From assembly GCA_910580225.1 (NCBI GenBank), contig CAJTXE010000069.1, positions 1 to 14,867 of the forward strand: 14,867 nucleotides of DNA. Direction: 5' to 3'. Positions 8,319 through 14,679 of this stretch are shown here, one piece after another. The number at the start of each line of letters is the position of its first letter. The first letter of the stretch is position 1. The notes under the pieces are model-generated. The model was not told the origin of the DNA. It was given only the letters and a program-made list of their open reading frames with translations, and ran no database searches. The DNA comes from an uncultured Acetatifactor sp. GTDB taxonomy: Bacteria; Bacillota; Clostridia; Lachnospirales; Lachnospiraceae. The translations under genes and the position numbers were made by a program.

Positions 8319-9680
8319 TCAGTCTTGGATGATAGAACTCCCGAATATCCGTTCTGCCAGATTCCTGCAGTATTCCAATGTAAAAGTATCGTCCTGTGCC
8401 CGGATTCCGCTGCGCCCTGCCAACTCCTCCGTATAAGCATCCAGTGGATATACCGTTACACCTCCTACCCCCTCTTCCACATGGCAGACCAGCGGTTTCA
8501 CTCCATAAGATGTAATCACGGCCTCCCCTCCATCATCCAGTCCGATCGTTACCTGTGCCATACCGCCTACCATCCGGTTGGCCACACCCTCCCCGGTACC
8601 GGACGTCCAGTTCACAAAATTTCCCAGAGAATAATAAACCAGGGCCCCTTCCTCTCCGCCGGTCCACGCTATGGGTTCTATCACATGAGGATGGGTACCC
8701 AGTATCAGATCTGCTCCGTTTTCAGCAAAAAATACAGCCCACTCTTCCTGCTCCGACGTTTCCTCCAGCACGTATTCCGTTCCCCAATGGGGGCAGACCA
8801 CCACAAAATCCGCTATCTCCCGGGCTTTCTCCAGGTCCTTCGCCACTTTCTCCCGCTCCAACAGATCCACCGCATAAGGCATATCCCCAGGCAGAGGAAT
8901 ACCATTGGTTCCATAGGTATAATTTAGAATCGCCAATCGGATTCCATCCTGCTCAAAGAGATAGATTTCCTCCTGCCCTTCAGCGCTTCCATGGATTCCC
9001 AATACCCCAATCTCCGGATAATTCTCCTGCCAGAAGGACAGGCAGTTTATCATTCCCTGCTTCCCCTTGTCCAGTGCATGGTTTGTGGCATGGAGCACCA
9101 CGTCAAAGCCGACCTGCGCCAAGGCATCTCCCAGCTCATACGGTGCATTAAAAGCGGGATATCCGGAAACGCCCAGTTCTGCCCCGCCGATGATCACTTC
9201 CTGGTTCACCAGGGCCAGGTCCGCCGATGAGATGTCCTCCTGCACCTGCCTGAAGACAGCACTGAAATCATAGCTTCCATCCTCCTGCAGTGCGCTCTCT
9301 GCCACCGGCGTATGCAGCAGAATATCCCCCACCATTACCAGCGTAATCTCCGGAACCTCAGGCTCCGGAATGGGTGTCTCTCCAGTGTCCTCCTGCGATA
9401 TCTCCGCCTGTGCGTCATCCTGAAGGAGCTGTCGGTCCCCTGTCTGCGAAATATCCCGCCCTTGTAATGAGTCCGTGTTATCATCTGGGATCTGGCCGTC
9501 TCCCTCCACCCAAATCCCTCCATTTTCCGCCGCTGCAGAACTGCCTGCCTCCTTCTCTGTCCGTGTCCCGTCTCCGCCGAACACCAGTACGAAAAAGGTA
9601 ACGGTGCACAGTAAGGCTGTAAAGCCATACATCATATAATCGATCCTGCGGCTCCTGCTGATATTTCTTCTCTTTCTCAT
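8319..9680 (-). CDS. CapA family protein, membrane-anchored metallophosphatase-like
   Basis: 453 residues. The CapA (PGA_cap) family has a calcineurin-like metallophosphatase fold. Some members are needed for poly-gamma-glutamate capsule, but most clostridial copies have no proven role. Seen: a basic N-terminus, one membrane segment (about 17-34), an acidic Ser/Gln/Glu-rich linker (about 36-110), and the CapA domain (about 111-400) with VMVGDILLH (Asp119), LALVNQEV (159-161, where NLE is usual), ATNHALD (Asn200, His201), CPHWGTEY (His298) and GTHPHV (His330, His332). The domain would be extracellular. The frame extends to 9707, but the ATG at 9678-9680 has GGGAGTG well spaced upstream. No capB/capC or ligase genes are nearby, so capsule synthesis is not supported. 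It is the first gene of the minus-strand run, with a promoter about 140 nt upstream. Confidence 0.9.
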   Translation of the reverse strand: MRKRRNISRSRRIDYMMYGFTALLCTVTFFVLVFGGDGTRTEKEAGSSAAAENGGIWVEGDGQIPDDNTDSLQGRDISQTGDRQLLQDDAQAEISQEDTGETPIPEPEVPEITLVMVGDILLHTPVAESALQEDGSYDFSAVFRQVQEDISSADLALVNQEVIIGGAELGVSGYPAFNAPYELGDALAQVGFDVVLHATNHALDKGKQGMINCLSFWQENYPEIGVLGIHGSAEGQEEIYLFEQDGIRLAILNYTYGTNGIPLPGDMPYAVDLLEREKVAKDLEKAREIADFVVVCPHWGTEYVLEETSEQEEWAVFFAENGADLILGTHPHVIEPIAWTGGEEGALVYYSLGNFVNWTSGTGEGVANRMVGGMAQVTIGLDDGGEAVITSYGVKPLVCHVEEGVGGVTVYPLDAYTEELAGRSGIRAQDDTFTLEYCRNLAERIFGSSIIQD

Positions 9681-9713
9681 AATATCACTCCCAAAATATG
9701 CCGTCACTTCCGG

Positions 9714-9730
9714 AGATCCTACGCGGATCT
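9714..9730 (-). other. Hairpin in the capA leader RNA
   Basis: AGATCC and GGATCT flank a 5-nt loop, giving a perfect 6-bp stem in the roughly 138-nt untranslated leader, about 35 bases before the start codon. There is no U tract, so it is not a terminator. It may be a processing or stability element, or chance. Confidence 0.3.
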
Positions 9731-9824
9731 GGTCAGTCGGCAGTGATTGTCATATACTGTCGCTTTCTGCACTGTGTACGGATACTTCCGCTGCTGTGAA
9801 CAAAATGAACAGTCATATTTATTT

Positions 9825-9853
9825 ATCATATCGAGGCCCACAGAAAATGTCAA
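9825..9853 (-). promoter_or_regulatory. Sigma-A-type promoter for the capA run
   Basis: On the minus strand TTGACA (9853-9848, perfect -35) is followed by a 17-bp spacer and TATGAT (9830-9825, 5 of 6 matches to the -10 consensus). Predicted transcription start is near 9818, giving a leader of about 138 nt. This is a strong match to a housekeeping promoter. Confidence 0.75.
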
Positions 9854-9861
9854 GAAGACAG

Positions 9862-9890
9862 TAGAAAAGTCCGCTCCGTCATGTTACAAT
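9862..9890 (+). promoter_or_regulatory. Extended -10 promoter for the SDR reductase gene
   Basis: TAGAAA (9862-9867, 4 of 6 matches) lies 17 bp from TACAAT (9885-9890), which has an upstream TGT making an extended -10. The predicted transcription start near 9897 leaves a short leader containing AAGGAGG (9905-9911). It therefore excludes translation from the ATG at 9889. Confidence 0.65.
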
Positions 9891-9918
9891 GGACTGGAAG
9901 GAAAAAGGAGGAATTGTC

Positions 9919-10656
9919 ATGGTGATAGAAAAAGAACAGAAATCCGCCCTGATCACCGGGGCATCCCGGGGCATCGGAAAAGCCGCGGCGGAGCTTTTTG
10001 CCGAACATGGATATGACCTGACGCTCACCTGTCATCGCTCCATGGAAAGCCTGGAATCCCTGGCAGCACGTCTGCAGGCTGTTTACGGCATCCGTTGCCG
10101 GCCCGTTCAGGCGGATATGGGGCGGGAAGAGGATGTGGAGCGGTTATTTTCCCATATCCGGGATCTGGATGTGTTGGTAAACAATGCCGGCATGGCCTAT
10201 TTCGGCCTGCTCTCCCACATGACTGCCGACCAGTGGCACCGGATTCTGGCAGTGAATCTGGATTCCTGTTTCTACACCTGCCGCGCGGCGGTGCCGCTGA
10301 TGCTGAAAAACCACAGCGGCCGGATCCTCAATATATCCTCCGTGTGGGGGACTCAGGGTGCCTCCATGGAGGTGGCTTATTCCGCCTCAAAAGGCGGCAT
10401 GAACGCCTTTACCAAGGCTCTCGCAAAGGAGCTGGCCCCCAGCAACATACAGGTCAATGCCATTGCCTGCGGCGTTATCGATACCACCATGAATGATTGC
10501 CTGTCTCCGGAAGATCTGGAAACTCTTCGGGAAGAAATCCCCGCCGGAAGAATCGGTCATCCCAGGGAAGCCGCCGAACTGATCTTCCGCATGGCCCAGG
10601 CGCCCCCTTATATGACCGGCCAGATCATCACAATAGACGGCGGATGGTATACCTGA
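9919..10656 (+). CDS. SDR oxidoreductase, probable elongation factor P 5-aminopentanone reductase
   Basis: 245 residues, a classical short-chain dehydrogenase with Rossmann fold. Seen: TGASRGIG (13-20) for NADP binding, NNAG (88-91), the catalytic Ser near 140-141 and Tyr154-x3-Lys158 in AYSASKGG. The SSVWGTQGASMEVAYSASK context recalls YmfI, which in Bacillus reduces the 5-aminopentanone group on EF-P to 5-aminopentanol, rather than FabG, where the Trp-Gly/Glu-Val pattern is not typical. That assignment is a family-level inference; a generic 3-oxoacyl reductase is the alternative. The frame extends 10 codons upstream to 9889, but AAGGAGG seven bases before the ATG at 9919 and the promoter position fix this start. 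It is a single-gene unit, transcribed divergently from capA. No efp gene or fatty-acid genes are in the window. Confidence 0.85.
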   Translation: MVIEKEQKSALITGASRGIGKAAAELFAEHGYDLTLTCHRSMESLESLAARLQAVYGIRCRPVQADMGREEDVERLFSHIRDLDVLVNNAGMAYFGLLSHMTADQWHRILAVNLDSCFYTCRAAVPLMLKNHSGRILNISSVWGTQGASMEVAYSASKGGMNAFTKALAKELAPSNIQVNAIACGVIDTTMNDCLSPEDLETLREEIPAGRIGHPREAAELIFRMAQAPPYMTGQIITIDGGWYT

Positions 10657-10668
10657 TTGGATCCGCCG
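10638..10668. other. Hairpin spanning the SDR stop codon
   Basis: CGGCGGAT (10638-10645) and ATCCGCCG (10661-10668) form a perfect 8-bp stem. The 15-nt loop contains the palindrome GGTATACC and the TGA stop. No T run follows on either strand, so it is not a standard intrinsic terminator, though it lies between convergent genes where one is expected. Confidence 0.4.
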
Positions 10669-10717
10669 CATTCCTTCTGCACTTCCCCGATCTATTAACC
10701 ATACGCCGTCTATCTTC

Positions 10718-10984
10718 TTACGTCATTTGCTCTTTTTCTTCTTCAAATACTTCCTGTACATCCGTACCTGGTGCCAGCGAATCTACAATCTCCTGCATCT
10801 GCCCTTTGGTCTTGGCATCTCTGCAGCGCAGGATGATTTTCTCTTTCTCCGCCTCGGTGAGCCCCGCATACCCTTTCATAGCCGCCTCATTCGTGGCAAG
10901 GGACATGCCGAATCCCACCGGCAGTTCCGCAAACGGTGTTCCGTTGGAAAGCAGGCCGTTTCCGCTGATTCCGTCCAAATCCAT
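10718..10984 (-). CDS. Small conserved-looking protein of unknown function
   Basis: 88 residues from the ATG, or 89 from a GTG directly before it. GGAG lies 6 nt from the GTG and 9 nt from the ATG, so both starts are possible. I do not recognise the family. The N-terminal third is Gly/Leu-rich (GISGNGLLSNG, ELPVGFGM) and lacks a clear membrane span. The rest is charged and probably helical (LTEAEKEKIILRCRD, MQEIVDSL), ending in an acidic tail. It is probably soluble. It follows the TPR-DUF4037-DUF4125 gene by about 140 bp on the same strand and is convergent with the SDR gene. Function unknown; a good ribosome site and a protein-like composition support it being real. Confidence 0.7.
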   Translation of the reverse strand: MDLDGISGNGLLSNGTPFAELPVGFGMSLATNEAAMKGYAGLTEAEKEKIILRCRDAKTKGQMQEIVDSLAPGTDVQEVFEEEKEQMT

Positions 10985-11052
10985 CACTGCACGCTCCTTT
11001 CGTATGAATCGGATCCAAACTCTGTCCCAAAGCCGTGCCCTGGACAGGCCTC

Positions 11053-11070
11053 ATCAGGCATATCCCTGAT
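11053..11070 (-). other. Hairpin in the gap before the 89-residue ORF
   Basis: ATCAGG and CCTGAT form a perfect 6-bp stem with a 6-nt loop in the 140-bp gap between the DUF4037 gene and the small ORF. GCCC and GGGC segments on either side could extend the fold. There is no U tract. CAAAATTTTG (11085-11094) is a second, AT-rich palindrome nearby. These may be an RNA leader or an operator; neither is established. Confidence 0.3.
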
Positions 11071-11127
11071 TCGCCCGGGCAGAACAAAATTTTGATCCTG
11101 ATACAGCGTGTGCAGTTTTTTTGATCT

Positions 11128-13560
11128 TTATACACGTTTGGATTCGTATTCCGTAATCTCCTTCTCCGCCGTTTCCACGTCCTGATAACCGTACATTTTT
11201 ACACTGTTTTCCATAATTTCATATGCTGTATTCCTGCCGGAACGGGCGTATTCCACCACATAGCGGCCGTAGAGTTCCAGCATTTTATCGGAATAAGTAC
11301 TCAGCTCGCCCCGCAGATACGTCTCATAAGAGGTATCTTCCGCCGTATCCTCACTGGTATGAATTTTCCTGGCATTCCCTGCCAATGCAGGATACTGTGC
11401 TCCGAACTCCTCCATCCAGGCAACCTGCATCCCTACAATATGCTCAATGATGGCTTTCTTCTCCTCGGAAAGCTCGGGAAAATGGGTTCTGATCTCCTCA
11501 TACTTCTCCGGAGCGGTACTCTCCATCATACGCCCATATTTCTCCTCTATGAGATTATGTCCTCTGTGATATTCTCTGTTGAAATCGTAGAGATACTGCT
11601 GCAACATCTCCCGGTTCCAGGTCAGATACTGACTTTTACGCATGATGGAAAATGTGGACCAGTCATTCTGGCAGCTGGCTCTGCCGCCCTCGTTCTTTAC
11701 CTTGTCAAAGGCCCGGAATTCCAGTCTGGCAATCTCCTCCACCAGCGCTTCCCTCTCCTTTGCTGCCAGAGAGGCCTTGTAGACCAGTTCCTCGCTGTGG
11801 GCATCCAGATAGCTCTCAGTGTCGCTGATAAAGCCCGCTCCGTACATTTCCATGGCAAAATATGCCCCCAGCCGCTCAATGCAGGCCTGGGTATTCTCCG
11901 CCGTCTCATGATGCAGACTGTCCGCAATCTGCTCCGTCAGTTCCGCCACACGCCTGCCCTCTTCCGTTTCCTGCAGACTGCGCACAAGCCACTTCTCGTG
12001 GGGCGGATATTTTCCTTGTATATAATGTTGGAGTTTCATGGCCTCCCGCAGGCCCTCCCATACCATCAGACGGGCCGTCAGCCTGTCTCCCCTGCCAAGC
12101 ATCCTGGGATAATTATACTGTGCCGCCTGAGAAAAACGCGCCGCACTTTCCGCCATCTTCAAATAGCGAATTTCCTCCGGCCAACCCTTGGCCAATTTCT
12201 CGCGGAAGGCGGTAAAGATTCCTTCCTCATCCCTGAAAACCACGCCATTCACCGCCGCTGCCAGAGAAGCGTCTGCTGTCTGCCTCCAGTCAATCTCCTC
12301 ATAGGTCTCCCCGCCTGTAAGCTCTCTGTAAAAATCCGAAATGCGGATTACCCCCCGCCTGTTCCGTGCGTTCACATGAGCGGCACGGGTATATCCTGCG
12401 AATTCCTTCGGAAGTTGCTCATAGGCCCGCTGCAGCGACTCTCCGATTTTCTCATAAGTTTCGTCCGTGACCCACATACAGAAGTCCGGCCCCCAGTCAT
12501 GGTCCCTGGATGTCTCATCGTCATAGCCGAAACAGTCGGAGCCCCTGCCCGCCAGCCCTGCAGCTATCCTGTCGGCATACTCCGGAAAACATTCCTGTAT
12601 CATCATTTTACCGAATGTTTCATAATATTTCTCTGCCAGGAACAGTCCTGTATCCGGACTTCCGCTTCTGTCTTTTGCGCCGGCATCCGAATTGTCAGTC
12701 TCCCACCTGTCCCCTGCCTCCGGCTCTGCTGCCTTCTCCGTTTCTCCGTTTCCGGATTTTTCAGCGGCATATGCTTTCCTGCAAATCTCAAGATCCGCCT
12801 CCAGTTTGTCATAATTAGCATTCTTTTCACGACACCATTCCAGAACGTTCAGCGCAGATTCGTATTGCTTTATGGCTTTTTCATACTCTTTCTCCCGGAA
12901 ATAGCACATTCCAAGCGTACTCATAGCCGCCGCACAGTGACTGTCCATCATCCCCGCCTGAAGGAATATGTTCACGGCCTTGGCGGCATACTCCCCGCCC
13001 TCCTTATTCTGTCCCAGCTGGAGACAGGTATTGGCCAGATTGGTATAGGTCACCGCAGTCTCATATCGCAGGCCGTTTGCCTCCGCAATGGCCAGGGCAT
13101 CCAGCTGGTTCTTCTTTGCCGCCTCATAATCTCCAAGCTCCTGAAGCAGCAGGCTGAGATTGTTTTTCAGACTGGCCACCAGCATATCATTACTGTCCAG
13201 CTCCCTGTCATAGATTGCCTGTGCCTCCCTGTAAAGCGCTTTTGATTCCTCCAGTTCTCCGCAGGCACGGTAACCTGTGGCCACATTTAAAAGCGCTGTC
13301 CCATAGGCAACAGATCCCTGAATCCCCATTCGCTTCAACTGCGCCATGATTTGATCTGCTGTCTCGCGGATCCTTTCGGGCTGACAGTTCTCCCGGTAAT
13401 AACCGATCAGCTCATTCAGAAAAATCAGCCTGGCACCTTCATTCTCCTCTTTCCCGGCTGCTGTCACGGACTCTAACAGGAGCTTTTCGGCATCTTTTCC
13501 TCTGTTCTTCCGGAATAAATCATCTACCTGATCCAGAATTTTCTCTGCATCCATTTCCAT
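11128..13560 (-). CDS. TPR-nucleotidyltransferase (DUF4037)-DUF4125 fusion protein
   Basis: 810 residues, soluble, no signal peptide. Residues about 85-245 hold four TPR-like helical pairs, each ending in an alternating Ala/Leu pattern such as NLANTCLQLGQ. About 266-303 is a hydrophilic linker. About 305-600 matches DUF4037: GRGSDCFGYDDETSRDHDW at 338-356 carries the nucleotidyltransferase GS-x(n)-DxD motif (Gly340-Ser341, Asp353 and Asp355), and Asp409 in VIRISDF is a candidate third acidic residue. About 605-810 matches DUF4125, with EFRAFDKVKNEGGRASCQND and FSIMRKSQYLTWN. Together these suggest a protein- or metabolite-modifying nucleotidyltransferase with TPR partner recognition; substrate and role are unknown. 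GGGGG lies 6 bases before the ATG of Met3 (13552-13554), which may be the true start. It starts 18 bp after the PAP2 stop, so co-transcription is likely. Confidence 0.88.
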   Translation of the reverse strand: MEMDAEKILDQVDDLFRKNRGKDAEKLLLESVTAAGKEENEGARLIFLNELIGYYRENCQPERIRETADQIMAQLKRMGIQGSVAYGTALLNVATGYRACGELEESKALYREAQAIYDRELDSNDMLVASLKNNLSLLLQELGDYEAAKKNQLDALAIAEANGLRYETAVTYTNLANTCLQLGQNKEGGEYAAKAVNIFLQAGMMDSHCAAAMSTLGMCYFREKEYEKAIKQYESALNVLEWCREKNANYDKLEADLEICRKAYAAEKSGNGETEKAAEPEAGDRWETDNSDAGAKDRSGSPDTGLFLAEKYYETFGKMMIQECFPEYADRIAAGLAGRGSDCFGYDDETSRDHDWGPDFCMWVTDETYEKIGESLQRAYEQLPKEFAGYTRAAHVNARNRRGVIRISDFYRELTGGETYEEIDWRQTADASLAAAVNGVVFRDEEGIFTAFREKLAKGWPEEIRYLKMAESAARFSQAAQYNYPRMLGRGDRLTARLMVWEGLREAMKLQHYIQGKYPPHEKWLVRSLQETEEGRRVAELTEQIADSLHHETAENTQACIERLGAYFAMEMYGAGFISDTESYLDAHSEELVYKASLAAKEREALVEEIARLEFRAFDKVKNEGGRASCQNDWSTFSIMRKSQYLTWNREMLQQYLYDFNREYHRGHNLIEEKYGRMMESTAPEKYEEIRTHFPELSEEKKAIIEHIVGMQVAWMEEFGAQYPALAGNARKIHTSEDTAEDTSYETYLRGELSTYSDKMLELYGRYVVEYARSGRNTAYEIMENSVKMYGYQDVETAEKEITEYESKRV

Positions 13561-13578
13561 CCCCCACTTTCTCTCTTC

Positions 13579-14130
13579 TCATACACTCTGCTTCCCGAAT
13601 CTGTCAGTTACCGCCCTGATCAGCAACAGCGCTATATAGCCGCTTCCGATTCCGCTGATCACGCCGAAGCATACATCCGTAGGATAATGTACCCCCAAGT
13701 ACAATCTGGAAAAACCGATGGCCCCTGCCAGAACAAGCGCCGGAATACCGAATCGCTTCGGCAGTTCCCTGTAAAAAACCCACGCCGCTGCAAAGGAACT
13801 GCCTGTATGCCCGGACGGAAATGAATACCCCCAAGGCTTTGGAATCAGAGCCTCCAGCCCGACGACCACCTCATATGGCCTTATGCGCGCCACCAGATTC
13901 TTCAGAAAAAGATTGTTAATCAGCAGAGAGACCAGCAGAGCCGCAATGGCGGCAATCCCCGTCTTTCTGGTCTTATCAGGAATCAGCAGTACAAGAGAGG
14001 CCAGAATCCAGAACACCCCGCCGTTTCCCAATACCGTAATCATCCTGATCAGGGGAGTGAAAACCGCATTTCTAACGTTATTTTGTAAAAAAATCAATAT
14101 TTCTGCGTCTATTTCTATCAGCCATTCCAT
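13579..14130 (-). CDS. PAP2 family membrane phosphatase
   Basis: 183 residues, an integral membrane protein with about five or six hydrophobic segments. PAP2 enzymes remove phosphate from lipid phosphates such as undecaprenyl pyrophosphate, phosphatidic acid or phosphatidylglycerol phosphate. All three signature motifs are present: KNLVARIRP (KxxxxxxRP), FPSGHTGS (PSGH) and SRLYLGVHYPTD (SRxxxxxHxxxD), so it should be catalytically active at the outer face of the membrane. The frame opens at a TTG at 14160, but the ATG at 14128-14130 has AAGGAAAG upstream and starts at the usual family N-terminus (EIDAEILIFLQ). It lies 18 bp ahead of the TPR-DUF4037-DUF4125 gene and 127 bp after the 74-residue ORF. 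Undecaprenyl-pyrophosphate recycling is plausible but not proven. Confidence 0.92.
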   Translation of the reverse strand: MEWLIEIDAEILIFLQNNVRNAVFTPLIRMITVLGNGGVFWILASLVLLIPDKTRKTGIAAIAALLVSLLINNLFLKNLVARIRPYEVVVGLEALIPKPWGYSFPSGHTGSSFAAAWVFYRELPKRFGIPALVLAGAIGFSRLYLGVHYPTDVCFGVISGIGSGYIALLLIRAVTDRFGKQSV

Positions 14131-14160
14131 CCTGCTTTCCTTCCTCACTCTACTTTTCAA

Positions 14161-14188
14161 CCCTGTACATCTGCTGCACTCCCTGTAC
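14161..14188. repeat. Two CCCTGTAC direct repeats 20 bp apart
   Basis: CCCTGTAC occurs at 14161-14168 and 14181-14188, exactly 20 bp start to start (about two helical turns), just upstream of the PAP2 gene. The spacing would suit a dimeric regulator on one DNA face, but two 8-mers may be chance. Confidence 0.3.
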
Positions 14189-14224
14189 CTGTTTCATCAA
14201 TGGCAGCACACCCGCAATACACCT

Positions 14225-14241
14225 GTGTCCGACCCGGACAC
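14225..14241. other. Perfect 7-bp hairpin after the 74-residue gene
   Basis: GTGTCCG, a 3-nt loop and CGGACAC form a stable hairpin 17 bp beyond the stop codon of the leader-like gene. On the minus strand no U run follows, so it is not a textbook terminator. It could protect the 3' end of a short abundant mRNA or allow partial read-through into the PAP2 gene. Confidence 0.45.
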
Positions 14242-14257
14242 CTCCCCGTCGTTTCTG

Positions 14258-14482
14258 CTATTTTTTGAGAAAACCTTTTAGTGCGTTTACGGTATCCGAT
14301 ACCGTGTCCGCTGTAAGTTTTGCCTTCACTCCCTGTATCACCTGGTTGATCACATCGTCCGGCAAATCCACCCCCAGGATGCCCTCCAGCGCCTTTACCG
14401 GCTCCTTCTGAAACTGCTCCTGAAGCTTTCCGTCCTTTGTAATCTTCTCCACTGCAATCTTAATCTGTTCCTTTACATCCAT
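14258..14482 (-). CDS. Small helical protein resembling a Nif11/NHLP leader domain
   Basis: 74 residues. It begins with an amphipathic helix (EQIKIAVEKITKD), followed by LQEQFQKEPVKALEGILGVDLPDDV. That block resembles the leader region of Nif11/NHLP RiPP precursors, which share a (D/N)PxxALxxxxGxxLPxxV pattern. A second helix (INQVIQGVKAKL) and a Lys-rich end follow. There is no Gly-Gly cleavage site, no Cys/Ser/Thr-rich core and no modification enzyme nearby, so it is probably a stand-alone protein rather than a peptide precursor. AGAGAGGA lies about 7 bases before the ATG, and a consensus-like promoter ends 44 bp upstream. Function unknown. Confidence 0.75.
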   Translation of the reverse strand: MDVKEQIKIAVEKITKDGKLQEQFQKEPVKALEGILGVDLPDDVINQVIQGVKAKLTADTVSDTVNALKGFLKK

Positions 14483-14526
14483 GTTATATTCCTCTCTTTC
14501 TCCGTAATTATGGTAAATCCTCTTTC

Positions 14527-14556
14527 ATTATAACCAGTCAGGTAAAGGAATGTAAA
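14527..14556 (-). promoter_or_regulatory. Sigma-A-type promoter for the 74-residue leader-like gene
   Basis: On the minus strand TTTACA (14556-14551, 5 of 6) is followed by an 18-bp spacer and a perfect TATAAT (14532-14527). Predicted transcription start is near 14520, giving a leader of about 38 nt that carries the ribosome site. Confidence 0.7.
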
Positions 14557-14674
14557 GTCCAAATGTGGAATCTTCGGCAAAAAGCATTTTGAAATCTACC
14601 TTTTTGTCTGAAGTCATCTTTCCATCTTCGTATCGGTAATCTACCCGTTCTTTTGCCGTCCTCCGCCAGAACAT
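14528..14674 (-). CDS. Doubtful 48-residue ORF downstream of the FtsX-like gene
   Basis: 48 codons from the ATG at 14672-14674 to the TAA at 14528-14530. The composition is protein-like (charged N-terminal half, aromatic and proline-rich end FGLYIPLPDWL). It starts 5 bases after the permease stop, in another frame, with no clear ribosome site. Its last codons overlap the promoter of the 74-residue gene. It could be a small translationally coupled protein, a decayed gene remnant, or chance. The frame is closed just upstream by a TGA, so it is not simply a frameshifted permease tail. Confidence 0.3.
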   Translation of the reverse strand: MFWRRTAKERVDYRYEDGKMTSDKKVDFKMLFAEDSTFGLYIPLPDWL

Positions 14675-14679
14675 TCTGC

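Noticed and set aside
8319..9680. Poly-gamma-glutamate capsule locus
   Set aside because: Only the CapA-family domain is present; no capB/pgsB-type ligase or capC is nearby.
9681..9707. Nine-codon N-terminal extension of the CapA-like protein
   Set aside because: The ATG at 9680 has a well-placed GGGAG and is followed by the usual basic stretch and membrane segment.
11359..13245. 628-codon plus-strand ORF opposite the TPR-DUF4037-DUF4125 gene
   Set aside because: It is in exact antisense codon register with a gene whose domains and catalytic motifs are clear. Its translation is Cys/His/Pro-rich with no family resemblance.
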